Positions 10,683-19,707 of a stretch of 37,783 nucleotides of DNA are shown here, one piece after another. The position numbers were made by a program, and so were the translations under genes. The stretch covers positions 1-37,783 of the forward strand of contig CALGPO010000020.1 of the NCBI GenBank assembly GCA_937960465.1, given 5' to 3'. This DNA comes from an uncultured bacterium (GTDB lineage Bacteria; Nitrospirota; Thermodesulfovibrionia; Thermodesulfovibrionales; Dissulfurispiraceae). The notes beneath the pieces were generated by a model. The model was given only the letters and a program-made list of their open reading frames with translations, was not told where the DNA came from and did no database searches. Each line of letters begins with the position of its first letter. The first letter of the stretch is position 1.

Positions 10683-12035
10683 TTACCTGAATATCTTCCC
10701 CGGATTCATTTTTCCCTTCGGATCAAATATCCCTTTGATACCCTTCATTAATTCAAGCTCTCGTTCTTTTATCTCCATGCCGATGTAAGGCGATTTTGTA
10801 ATGCCTATGCCGTGCTCTCCTGAAATTGAGCCGCCAAGTTTGAGTGTTATCTCAAAAATCCTCTTTACGGTCCTCATGCCCTTTGCATATTCCTCTTTGT
10901 TGTTTTTATCTACCATCACATTCACATGGATGTTGCCGTCGCCTGCGTGGCCGAAGCTGATGATTTTTATTCCGCTTTCTTCTGAAATCCTCTGCAGTTC
11001 AGTGAGGATTAACGGGATCTTATCCCTTGGCACGACAATGTCTTCATTTATCTTTGTTGGCTTGATGTGATAAAGGGCAGGAGATATCGACCTCCTTGCC
11101 TCCCAGAGCCTTTCCCTTGCCATGTCATCTTCGGCAACTGTAGCCTCTCCACCGAGGGAATGGCATATATCAACTATCCGTTCTGCCTCTTTTTTAATTG
11201 TTGCAGGGTATCCATCAATTTCTATAAGAAGCAGTGCGTCAACATCTGTAGGAAGTCCTGTTGGTTTGTAGTTTTCTATAGCCTCTATGGTAAGCCTGTC
11301 CATGAATTCCATTGTCCTCGGTATTATCTTTGACGAGATGATTTTTGAGACTGCTATTGCTGATGCCTCAAGATTCTTAAAAAGAAGAAGGAGCGTCATT
11401 ATGTCCTCAGGAAGGGGAAGCATTTTCAGTCTTATCCTCGTAGATAAAGCAAGGGTTCCTTCAGAGCCTATAAGAAGATTTTTTAGATCATAACCAACTG
11501 CCTTTTTATATGTCCTGCCGCCTGTATTTATAACACTTCCGTCAGAAAGGACTGCCTCGATCCCCATAACATAATCCCGTGTAACGCCGTATTTTAAAGC
11601 CCTCGGGCCTCCTGCATTTGTCGCCACATTCCCTCCGATTGTGCATATGTTGAGGCTTGCAGGGTCGGGTGGATAAAAATAGCCGAGGCATTCCAGCTCT
11701 TTCTGTAGCCTTCCGTTTACTATGCCGGGCTCGACAACTGCGGTCATGTTTTTTGTATCGATATCGAGTATCTTCCGCATTTTTTCAAAACTTAGTACAA
11801 TGCAATTCTCTGATGGTATTGATGCGCCTGCCATGCCTGTGCCTGCACCGCGAGCTATAATGGAAAGGTTATTTTCATTTGCATATCTAACAAGCCTTAC
11901 TACTTCATCGGTATTTTTCGGCCATGCAACAGCCTGTGGAAGTGCCGATTCTGCGATGGACGCATCAAAGCTGTAGCATATGAGGTCTTCTTTATCGGTG
12001 GAGATTTGAATACCGGAAAGCGGAGAATTTTTCAT
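10683..12035 (-). CDS. FAD-linked oxidase, GlcD / D-lactate dehydrogenase-like
   Basis: IIARGAGTGMAGASIP, CTIGGNVATNAGGPRALKYGVTRDYVMG, ISFGHAGDGNIHVNVM, SGEHGIGITK. Confidence 0.92.
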   Translation of the reverse strand: MKNSPLSGIQISTDKEDLICYSFDASIAESALPQAVAWPKNTDEVVRLVRYANENNLSIIARGAGTGMAGASIPSENCIVLSFEKMRKILDIDTKNMTAVVEPGIVNGRLQKELECLGYFYPPDPASLNICTIGGNVATNAGGPRALKYGVTRDYVMGIEAVLSDGSVINTGGRTYKKAVGYDLKNLLIGSEGTLALSTRIRLKMLPLPEDIMTLLLLFKNLEASAIAVSKIISSKIIPRTMEFMDRLTIEAIENYKPTGLPTDVDALLLIEIDGYPATIKKEAERIVDICHSLGGEATVAEDDMARERLWEARRSISPALYHIKPTKINEDIVVPRDKIPLILTELQRISEESGIKIISFGHAGDGNIHVNVMVDKNNKEEYAKGMRTVKRIFEITLKLGGSISGEHGIGITKSPYIGMEIKERELELMKGIKGIFDPKGKMNPGKIFR

Positions 12036-12129
12036 ATGAAATTATATTATATTCTTTCTGGAGCTGGCGTTTTAGTGCCTTAAGCGCTTTTTCTATATCA
12101 TTACCATAGACTTTTATGTCCAAAATAAT

Positions 12130-12459
12130 TTATCTCCGTCCTCTTCCAGGACCCCTGCCTCCGCCAAAATCGCCTCTCCTTTTTTCAAAACCCCCACGCC
12201 TTTCTCTGGGCTGCTGCGGCTTTGCTTCAGCAACAGAAAGCGTCCTTTCCATAAATACCGAACTGTTAAGGGCGGCTATTGCCTTCTGGGCATCTTCCTC
12301 TGATGCCATTTCAACAAAGCCAAATCCTTTAGGCCGGCCTGTATGCGGATCGGTTATTATATTGACCGATTCCACTTCCCCTTGTTTTGAGAAGAGTTCT
12401 CTGATGTCATCTGTTGTTGCCTTAAACGAGATGTTGCCTACATAGATCTTTTTGCTCAT
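12130..12459 (-). CDS. RRM-domain RNA-binding protein with RG-rich tail
   Basis: RNP2 KIYVGNISF, RNP1 KGFGFVEM, C-terminal RRGGFEKRRGDFGGGRGPGRGRR. Confidence 0.95.
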   Translation of the reverse strand: MSKKIYVGNISFKATTDDIRELFSKQGEVESVNIITDPHTGRPKGFGFVEMASEEDAQKAIAALNSSVFMERTLSVAEAKPQQPRERRGGFEKRRGDFGGGRGPGRGRR

Positions 12460-12616
12460 AGTCTTTCCCCTTTTTTTGATGAAATAGAAAATCCCCGGGC
12501 CTTTAAAGTCTCCGGGGATCCCTAACTTTAAAAAAGCTACCTATAGTATAGGATAAAATTATTTTTTTGTAAAATGTTATTTATATCCCTAACTTGCCGA
12601 TAGAAAACCAAATTGA

Positions 12617-12706
12617 CAGAGCAGTAGACCAGCAGAGCAGTAGAGCAGTAGTTTTTATTAAGGAATTTTTTTCTTATTATTATTTAACTGCTGCGCTGTT
12701 GCTCTA
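12617..12706. repeat. Intergenic degenerate octamer (AGCAGTAG-type) tract with opposing CTGCTGCG arm around an AT-rich loop
   Basis: agagcagt agaccagc agagcagt agagcagt ag - tttttattaaggaattttttt - ...aactgctgcgctgttgctct. Confidence 0.75.
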
Positions 12707-12730
12707 TATATTTGGTAGATAGCATAAGAA

Positions 12731-15700
12731 TCAATTCAGATTTGTTGCTTCAGTAAATTGAAGCGAGATTGCCTTTGATACCCCCGGCTCTTCCATTGTA
12801 ATGCCGTAAAGATAATCCGCGACTTCCATAGTTGTCCTGTTATGAGTAATAACGATAAACTGCGTTTCCTTTGAGAGATCCTTTATCATCTGCGCGAATC
12901 GGACAGTGTTGGATTCGTCCAGCGGTGCGTCTACCTCGTCGAGAATGCATAGGGGACTTGGCTTTATTAAAAATCCTGCAAACAAAAGGGATAGGGATGT
13001 CAAAGCCTTTTCTCCGCCTGAAAGCAGATTGATGTTCTGGAGCTTTTTACCCGGAGGCTGGGCTATTATGTCCAGTCCTGATTCGAGAATATTCTCTTCA
13101 TCTGTAAGAATGATGTCCGCCCTTCCACCTCCGAAAAGGATGGTGAAGACCTCTGTGAATTTCGTCCTTAATGAATCATAAGCCTCACGGAGCTTTCGTC
13201 TCGTTGTTGTGTTTATCCTGCTTATCGCCTCTTCCAGTTCTGCAATGGACATGGTTAAATCCTGCTGCTGCTTTATGAGGAAGTCGTAGCGGTTTTTGAG
13301 TTCTTCGTATTCTTCGATAGTGCCGAGGTTTACAGGCCCGAGTTCCCGTATTTTGGTGCTGAGCTCATCGATTTTATTTTCATCTTCTGCTGCATCAAAC
13401 CCTTCTATCTCTATTGTCTCGGTTTTTATATCAAGCCCATACTTCTGATTTATTGATGCTTCGATATTCTCTATCCGGAGCCTGTTTTCCACTGCCTTTG
13501 AATTAAGGTCAGAAAGCTGCTGGGATATCTCGTCTATCTGAGCCCTGATATTTCTGAGGATATTGCCCTTTGAGACTATTTCTTGATTTTCCGAACTGAT
13601 TGCATCCCTTAACTTTGTCCGCTCGACCTGCATGTTGTCAACATCCATGACTATTGATTTTATTTCCTCTTCGAGTTTCTGGAGTTCTGTGGTCGATTCT
13701 TTTATTATTTCATTTGCATCCTGAATTTCCTTTATTGCCTGTTCCTTTTTATTTTCAAACTCTTCGATAGTATTACTGATTGCATCCCTTTCCCTTCTGA
13801 TTGCATCTATTTTTTCTCTGTATGATGTCATAGAGAGCTTTAATTCGGTGAGGTGGGACCTGGCATCTTCGTAATCTCCTTTTATAGTCGAAAGTGATTC
13901 CTGCAGTGCTGCTATGCTGTTGTTGACTTCGTTGAACTCGCCTTCGAGTTTGCTGATTTCCTCTGCCTTGGAACTCAGAACACCATTCAGAGAACTCATT
14001 TCTTGTGAGATAGTCGCTATTTCAGTATTCAGGAATGAGAGCCTCCTTGTCTTCCTATACATCTCCTCCTGATGACTTTTCAGGGAGTGTTCTATAAGTG
14101 ATAGCTGTTTTTCTGCCTCGTTGATTGAATCCTCGGTATTCTTTAGAGATTCTTTTCTGTTTGTTAGATCATTGCTGTGAGAGTCGAGTATTGCCTCCAT
14201 GTTTTTTATTCTAAACTGCTGCTCGTCGATTGTCTGTTGGAGTTCTTTTATCTCTCTTTTCCTTTTCAGGATATCCTTCCCGTGTCCTGCAAACAACCAC
14301 CCGTCGCTGGTTATAATTTCCCCATCGAGGGTAACGAGATGAAGGGGATGGGTGAATGGGTGAATGGGCGAATGAGTGAAAAGGATTCCCATAGCAGTTT
14401 GTAAGTCTTTTACTATATAGGTAGTGTCTGTTATGCCAAATACCTTTTCCTTGACTTCGTTATCCTCGAATGTTGCAAAGTCTGATGCCTTGCCAATAAT
14501 ATTGTCATGCGTAATATTTGCTGTTGTCTGTCCTTTGACTTCTGTTGTCTGACTTCTGTCGTCTGTTTTCTGTCCCTTGTATAATATTGCTGTTCTGCCA
14601 AGATTCTTCTCTTTGACGATATTTATTATTGAGATGGCGTCCTCGATATTATCTATTATCAGGGCATTGATTTTTTCTGAAAGGGCAGCCTCGATGGCTA
14701 TTTCATAATCCTTATTTGCATTAATGATATCGGACATGACCCTGTATCCACGTCCTTCGGATACGAAGTCTGCGATGGATCTGTCCATGATTAATTCCTT
14801 TAATGAATTAAGCCTTGATATATTGGAGGCGAGGCCTTCTCTCTCTTGAGAAAGGAGCATTTTTTTGCTTTCAATATCATCCTTTAACTGCGCTATCTCT
14901 GAGGTTATTACATCTTTTTCGGATTTAAGCCTTAGGATACTATCTGTTTTTATCTTTATAGATTCATTGGCTTCTCTAATGGCCTTTTCCAGTTCATCTA
15001 CACCTGTTTTTATGGTCTCCATATCCTTGAGCGCAACCGATTCCCGATATCTCATGTTCTCAAGGGAAGACTGGAGCTTGTGGAACTCATTCTTTTTATT
15101 GCTGAGATTTTCGGATACCTTGAAGAGTTCTTTTCTTTGATTTTCAATCTCTGATTCCTTGTCTGTAATCTTGGTCTCAATGTCCGCTATCCAGTCCTTC
15201 TTTTCGTTCAACTCCATAGATATATTTTCTAAGCTGGACAGCAGTGCGCTTTCTGCATCGTTGAGTTTTGAAATCTTTCCTGAGAGTTCTTCTTTTTTAT
15301 TCTTTATTTCTTCCTGCTGGTTGGTAAGCCTGATGATATCCTCTTTTTTATTTTCGATGTTTGCTTTTAGCACAGCAATGTGTTTTTCGGAGTCCGATAT
15401 AGACCGTTGTTTTTCATGCAGGTTGTTTTCGAGTTCTGTCAAGGCATTTTCTTTTTCTGCAAGCTCAAGGCGTTTGGTTTCTATGAGGTTTTCTAAGGTG
15501 GAGAGTTCGCTCCTCTGAGAGGCATCTGTTTCCCTTAGTTTTTCGATCTCTGATAATATCTCGCTCAGAATCGTGCTGAGCCTTGTGTACTCCCTCTTTG
15601 CCGTTCTTAGTTCCACATCTTTCAGTTCGCCTATCAATCTCTTATATCGCTCTGCCTTTTTTACCTGCCTGTCGAGGCTGTTTATCTGGCGTTTTACTTC

Positions 15701-16318
15701 ATATACAATGTCGTTTATCCTCTGTAAGTTCTGTTTTGATGATTCGAGCTTTGAAATAGCCTCTGCCTTTCTGACCTTGTATTTCATTACCCCGGCTACC
15801 TCTTCTATAAGGAAGCGCCTTTCATGGGATTTTGTATTGATGATCTCTCCTATCCTGCCCTGGTCGAGTATGGAGTAGCTTTTTACATCGAGCCCTGTGT
15901 CGAGGAATATATCCTTTATATCTTTAAGTCTGCACGGTTTCTTGTTTAAGAGGTATTCGCTTTCGCCGGACCTGTACAGTCTTCTGGCAACATAAATTTC
16001 ATCAGCGCCTCCATCGGGTGAGCCGTTACCCACAACCCCCTCTCCAGTCTGTGAGACGATCAACGTAACCTCGGCCATTCCCTTCTGCTTTTTTGTGGCT
16101 GACCCCTGGAATATGACCTCTTCCATTTTTTCGCCTCGCAGGCTCTTTGCGCTCTGCTCTCCGAGCACCCATCTGAAGGCATCCACCACATTGCTCTTCC
16201 CACAGCCATTTGGGCCTACGATGCAGGTAATGCCGCTATGGAGTGGGAACAGTGTCTTGTCAGCAAAGGATTTGAACCCGATAAGCTCGATCTGTTTGAT
16301 TTTCATAATGCCATTCAT
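12731..16318 (-). CDS. smc: Chromosome segregation protein SMC, with two repeat-derived insertions in the hinge
   Basis: MKIKQIELIGFKSFADKT...GPNGCGKSNVVDAFRWVLGEQSAKSLRG; LLSGGEKALTSLSLLFAGFLIKPSPLCILDEVDAPLDE; long coiled coils. Confidence 0.96.
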   Translation of the reverse strand: MNGIMKIKQIELIGFKSFADKTLFPLHSGITCIVGPNGCGKSNVVDAFRWVLGEQSAKSLRGEKMEEVIFQGSATKKQKGMAEVTLIVSQTGEGVVGNGSPDGGADEIYVARRLYRSGESEYLLNKKPCRLKDIKDIFLDTGLDVKSYSILDQGRIGEIINTKSHERRFLIEEVAGVMKYKVRKAEAISKLESSKQNLQRINDIVYEVKRQINSLDRQVKKAERYKRLIGELKDVELRTAKREYTRLSTILSEILSEIEKLRETDASQRSELSTLENLIETKRLELAEKENALTELENNLHEKQRSISDSEKHIAVLKANIENKKEDIIRLTNQQEEIKNKKEELSGKISKLNDAESALLSSLENISMELNEKKDWIADIETKITDKESEIENQRKELFKVSENLSNKKNEFHKLQSSLENMRYRESVALKDMETIKTGVDELEKAIREANESIKIKTDSILRLKSEKDVITSEIAQLKDDIESKKMLLSQEREGLASNISRLNSLKELIMDRSIADFVSEGRGYRVMSDIINANKDYEIAIEAALSEKINALIIDNIEDAISIINIVKEKNLGRTAILYKGQKTDDRSQTTEVKGQTTANITHDNIIGKASDFATFEDNEVKEKVFGITDTTYIVKDLQTAMGILFTHSPIHPFTHPLHLVTLDGEIITSDGWLFAGHGKDILKRKREIKELQQTIDEQQFRIKNMEAILDSHSNDLTNRKESLKNTEDSINEAEKQLSLIEHSLKSHQEEMYRKTRRLSFLNTEIATISQEMSSLNGVLSSKAEEISKLEGEFNEVNNSIAALQESLSTIKGDYEDARSHLTELKLSMTSYREKIDAIRRERDAISNTIEEFENKKEQAIKEIQDANEIIKESTTELQKLEEEIKSIVMDVDNMQVERTKLRDAISSENQEIVSKGNILRNIRAQIDEISQQLSDLNSKAVENRLRIENIEASINQKYGLDIKTETIEIEGFDAAEDENKIDELSTKIRELGPVNLGTIEEYEELKNRYDFLIKQQQDLTMSIAELEEAISRINTTTRRKLREAYDSLRTKFTEVFTILFGGGRADIILTDEENILESGLDIIAQPPGKKLQNINLLSGGEKALTSLSLLFAGFLIKPSPLCILDEVDAPLDESNTVRFAQMIKDLSKETQFIVITHNRTTMEVADYLYGITMEEPGVSKAISLQFTEATNLN
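14344..14381. repeat. GGTGAATG octamer tract inside smc
   Basis: ggggatgggtgaatgggtgaatgggcgaatgagtgaa; encodes FTHSPIHPFTHPLH on the minus strand. Confidence 0.85.
14521..14577. repeat. TTCTGAC-type heptamer tract inside smc
   Basis: ttctgtt gtctgac ttctgtc gtctgtt ttctgtc; encodes KGQKTDDRSQTTEVKGQTT on the minus strand. Confidence 0.8.
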
Positions 16319-16347
16319 TTTACGCAGTAGACACCAAAACGGTCAAG

Positions 16348-16375
16348 TTAAAGTTTAAAATAAAGCTAATATAAT
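16348..16375 (+). promoter_or_regulatory. Candidate sigma70-like promoter upstream of dsrA (TTAAAG-N16-TATAAT)
   Basis: -35/-10-like hexamers in the divergent smc/dsrA intergenic region; AT-rich context makes this weak. Confidence 0.35.
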
Positions 16376-16477
16376 AATAAAATTTTTTTATTTGACGATT
16401 CCTGTATTTCTATATTAGCCTGTAATGCCTTTTGGTGAATTCTTAAGCCTTTAAAATCAAATAAAGAGGAGGATTTT

Positions 16478-17662
16478 ATGCCAAAGAAGTATGAGACTCC
16501 CCTGTTGGACGAGCTGGAAAAAGGGCCATTCCCAAGCTTCGTAACCGAGATCAAAAAAGCAGCAGCAAAGAGTGATATGGCTGCTGACGAGCTTGGCCAG
16601 CTTGAGAAGTCATACAGGGACAAGCGTGGTTACTGGAAACACGGCGGCATTGTTGGTGTTCGCGGTTATGGGTCGGGCGTTATCGGGAGGTATTCATCCC
16701 TTCCTGATGAATTCCCAAATGTTGCAAACTTTCATACGGTGAGAATCAACTCCATCGCAGGATTTTTCTACACATCAAAGTTCCTTAAAGAGGCATGCGA
16801 TATCTGGGATAAATATGGAAGTGGTCTCACAAACCTTCACGGTTCTACCGGAGACCTTGTTCTTCTTGGAACAAATACCGAAAATCTCGAGCCTATTTTT
16901 GCTGAGTTCTCATCAAGAGGCTGGGACCTTGGAGGCTCTGGTTCTGCTATGAGAACACCGAGTTGCTGTGTTGGGCCGGCAAGATGCGAGTGGTCAAACA
17001 TCGATACCCTCGACATTACATACAGTATTACACAGGAGTGGCAGGACGAAATGCACAGGCCTGCATTCCCTTATAAATTCAAATTCAAGACAGCAGGATG
17101 CGCAGTCGACTGTATTGCATCAATTGCCCGTGCAGACTGCTCTATTATCGGCACATGGAAAGGCAATATAGCGGTTGATCAGACCGAGGTTGCCAACTAT
17201 GCAAAGAATGGCATGAACATTCAGGAAGAAATAGTGAATATGTGCCCCAGCAAGTGTATGAGCTATGACGGTAAAGAATTGAAGATAAACGATGCAGATT
17301 GTGTAAGGTGCATGCACTGTATTGCAAAGATGACAAAGGCATTAAAGCCGACCGGTGAGAAGGGCGCGACAATTCTCATCGGCAGCAAGGCGCCATTTGT
17401 TATCGGTGCAACACTTTCGTGGGTTATCGTTCCATTTATGAAGATGGAGCCGCCTTATGATGAATTCAAAGACCTTATCAGGAAGATGTGGGAATTCTGG
17501 GATGAGCACGGAAAGAATAGGGAAAGGATTGGCGAGCTTATCATCAGAAAGGGCATGAGGGAGTTTCTCGAGTATATCGGTGTTGAGCCCCAGGCTCAGC
17601 AGGTTAAAGAGCCGAGAAGAGACCCATTCTTCTTCTGGACAGAAGCAGATTTACAGAAATAA
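16478..17662 (+). CDS. dsrA: Dissimilatory sulfite reductase alpha subunit
   Basis: YWKHGGIVGVRGYGSGVIGRY, SAMRTPSCCVGPARCEW, KFKTAGCAVDCIASIARADCSIIGTWKG, CVRCMHCIAKM; RBS gaggagg. Confidence 0.98.
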   Translation: MPKKYETPLLDELEKGPFPSFVTEIKKAAAKSDMAADELGQLEKSYRDKRGYWKHGGIVGVRGYGSGVIGRYSSLPDEFPNVANFHTVRINSIAGFFYTSKFLKEACDIWDKYGSGLTNLHGSTGDLVLLGTNTENLEPIFAEFSSRGWDLGGSGSAMRTPSCCVGPARCEWSNIDTLDITYSITQEWQDEMHRPAFPYKFKFKTAGCAVDCIASIARADCSIIGTWKGNIAVDQTEVANYAKNGMNIQEEIVNMCPSKCMSYDGKELKINDADCVRCMHCIAKMTKALKPTGEKGATILIGSKAPFVIGATLSWVIVPFMKMEPPYDEFKDLIRKMWEFWDEHGKNRERIGELIIRKGMREFLEYIGVEPQAQQVKEPRRDPFFFWTEADLQK

Positions 17663-17698
17663 ACATTAAAAACATTTAAAAATATAAGGAGGAAAGTT

Positions 17699-18769
17699 AT
17701 GTCATTACCAGAGAGAAGAACAGATATAGGACCGCCTCATTATAAGGATTTTTTGCCTCCGGTAATTCAGAAAAATTATGGAGACTGGAAGTATCATGAA
17801 ATCCTGAGTCCTGGTGTAATGGTTCACGTTGCAAATAGCGGTGACAAAATATGGTCTGTGAGAGTAGCATCACCAAGGCTTCTCAGCACAGATACCATAA
17901 GAGATATGGCTGCTATTGCAGAAAAGTACTGTGGGGGTTATATCAGATTTACGACAAGAAACAATGTGGAGTTTCTTGTTTCCGATGAGAAGAATCTTGA
18001 GCCGTTACAGAAAGAGCTTAAAGATAAAAAATATATGATGGGCGGCATCGGAAACAGGATAAGCAATATTGTCCATACTCAGGGATGGGTGCATTGTCAT
18101 TCCGCTGCAACGGACGCATCGGGTCTTGTTAAGGTATTAATGGATGAGTTTGCCGACTATTTTACAACAAAGGAAACCCCTAATAAGGTGAGGATGGCAG
18201 TTGCATGCTGCGTGAATATGTGCGGTGCCGTTCACTGCTCTGATATAGCTGTTGTTGCTGTCCACAGAAAAGTGCCGACTATCGATCATGAAAAGGTAAA
18301 GAATATGTGCGAGGTGCCATCAACAATTGCTGCCTGCCCGACAGGCGCAATAAGCCCTGAACCTTCAAAGAAGAGTGTGAAGATCAACGCAGATAAATGC
18401 ATGTACTGCGGTAACTGCTTTACAGTATGTCCTCCTATTGAAATTCATGACCCGGAGTTTGATGGAGTAGCAATCGTGGTAGGCGGCAAAGTAGGAAACC
18501 TCAGGAGTAATCCAAAGTTCTCCAAGCTTGCTATTCCTTTTATCAAGAATGATCCTCCGAGATGGCCCGAGGTTACTGCAGCAGTAAAGAAGATCCTTGA
18601 TGCCTATATAGCCGATGCAAAGAAGCACGAAAGGGTAGGCGAATGGATAGAGAGGATAGGCTGGGAGAAGTTCTTCAAGGTAACAGGATTGCCGTTCACA
18701 TTCCAGCATATCGATGACTTTTTAATTGCGCGGGAGACTTTTAGGACATCAGCAACATTTAAGTGGTAA
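17699..18769 (+). CDS. dsrB: Dissimilatory sulfite reductase beta subunit
   Basis: [73 protein letters not shown]. Confidence 0.98.
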   Translation: MSLPERRTDIGPPHYKDFLPPVIQKNYGDWKYHEILSPGVMVHVANSGDKIWSVRVASPRLLSTDTIRDMAAIAEKYCGGYIRFTTRNNVEFLVSDEKNLEPLQKELKDKKYMMGGIGNRISNIVHTQGWVHCHSAATDASGLVKVLMDEFADYFTTKETPNKVRMAVACCVNMCGAVHCSDIAVVAVHRKVPTIDHEKVKNMCEVPSTIAACPTGAISPEPSKKSVKINADKCMYCGNCFTVCPPIEIHDPEFDGVAIVVGGKVGNLRSNPKFSKLAIPFIKNDPPRWPEVTAAVKKILDAYIADAKKHERVGEWIERIGWEKFFKVTGLPFTFQHIDDFLIARETFRTSATFKW

Positions 18770-18780
18770 AAATTTAATAG

Positions 18781-18846
18781 TGACAGTGTCAGTGAACGGT
18801 GCCAGTGAAAAAACAGACTGACACTAATCACTGACACTAATCACTG
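18781..18846. repeat. Short degenerate repeat tract with opposing arms (GTCAGTGA ... TCACTGACACTAA) between dsrB and dsrD
   Basis: tgacagtgtcagtgaacggtgccagtga-aaaaacag-actgacactaatcactgacactaatcactga; contains a 13-bp tandem tgacactaatcac x2. Confidence 0.75.
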
Positions 18847-18859
18847 AAAGGGGTGCGAG

Positions 18860-19075
18860 ATGGAAAAGGAAGAAGTAAAGAAAAAGATTTATGAGTTGGT
18901 GGAGAAGTCCATGGGCAAGAAAAAGCTCAAATCAAGCGATATCCAGAAGACCATTTCAGCAGAGGCCGGCATCTCGAGGGATGAAGTCAAGGATGCATTG
19001 AAGGATCTCATTGACGAAGGCAAACTTATTTATACATACTTTGGCGGTAGCTTTGTAGAGATTCCCCCAAAATAA
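18860..19075 (+). CDS. dsrD: DsrD winged-helix-like protein
   Basis: 71 aa, directly downstream of dsrAB; SSDIQKTISAEAGISRDEVKDALKDLIDEGKLIYTYFGGSFVEIPP. Confidence 0.95.
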   Translation: MEKEEVKKKIYELVEKSMGKKKLKSSDIQKTISAEAGISRDEVKDALKDLIDEGKLIYTYFGGSFVEIPPK

Positions 19076-19110
19076 ACAGACTTTAAATTTAAATATATTT
19101 GTCTTAGACA

Positions 19111-19148
19111 AGGCAGTCTACCGAAAAAGCGGCAGACTGCCTTTTTTT
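19111..19148 (+). terminator. Rho-independent terminator downstream of dsrD
   Basis: aggcagtctaccg-aaaaa-gcggcagactgcct followed by a T-run. Confidence 0.88.
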
Positions 19149-19209
19149 TGTTTTTTACAGATTAAGTGTTTTGCAACAAATATAACTGCTTGCAAGGGAT
19201 TGGTTATAG

Positions 19210-19690
19210 CTAAGTTGAGCGATTCTATATTCAGACCTGTCTGCGTGCAACGCACAGGCAGATTTGTAAGGCAGGTGCTGCGGAAAGACTTTAAACTCCG
19301 CACTTGTATTAACATTTATCTTGTATCTGTCATCTACTACATTGGATACTTGATGAATGATGCATTTATTATCTCTCATATATACACTTGAATCAACCTT
19401 ACAGTTGCATAAAAGCAAAGGTTACAGCAAGGACTAACATGCGTAAAAGACTTTGCCTGCGACACCTTATAGGATTTTCATACCACCATATCGTATTCAG
19501 CATTGGATTCAACCCTCTACCAAAACATTTATATTCTGCATGAATACGGTTTCCTGTCGCTTGTAAAGGCTTTGAAGCATGTTAGTCCTTGCTGTCTGTG
19601 CAACATTAAGGTCAACACTTTTTAAAGTCTTGTAGCAGTGCCTGTCTGCGTGCAACGCACAGGCCTGCCTTACAAAATCGCTCAACTTAG
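19210..19690. mobile_element. MITE-like composite repeat bounded by 15-bp perfect inverted repeats CTAAGTTGAGCGATT / AATCGCTCAACTTAG
   Basis: 15/15 terminal inverted match; internal palindrome with perfect 19-bp arms 19424-19442 and 19577-19595 (acagcaaggactaacatgc / gcatgttagtccttgctgt) extending imperfectly to 19397 and 19611; 19225-19619 is repeated ungapped at 37389-37783. Confidence 0.8.
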
Positions 19691-19707
19691 ATTATAATAA
19701 AAAACCT

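Noticed and set aside
12491-12523. Terminator hairpin atccccgg...ccggggat upstream of the RRM gene
   Set aside because: Clear stem but it lies in the 5' leader of the RRM gene and lacks a clean T-run, so its role could not be decided.
19118-19418. Small ORFs between dsrD and dsrN
   Set aside because: They fall in the MITE-like element and the terminator; no protein family similarity recognised.
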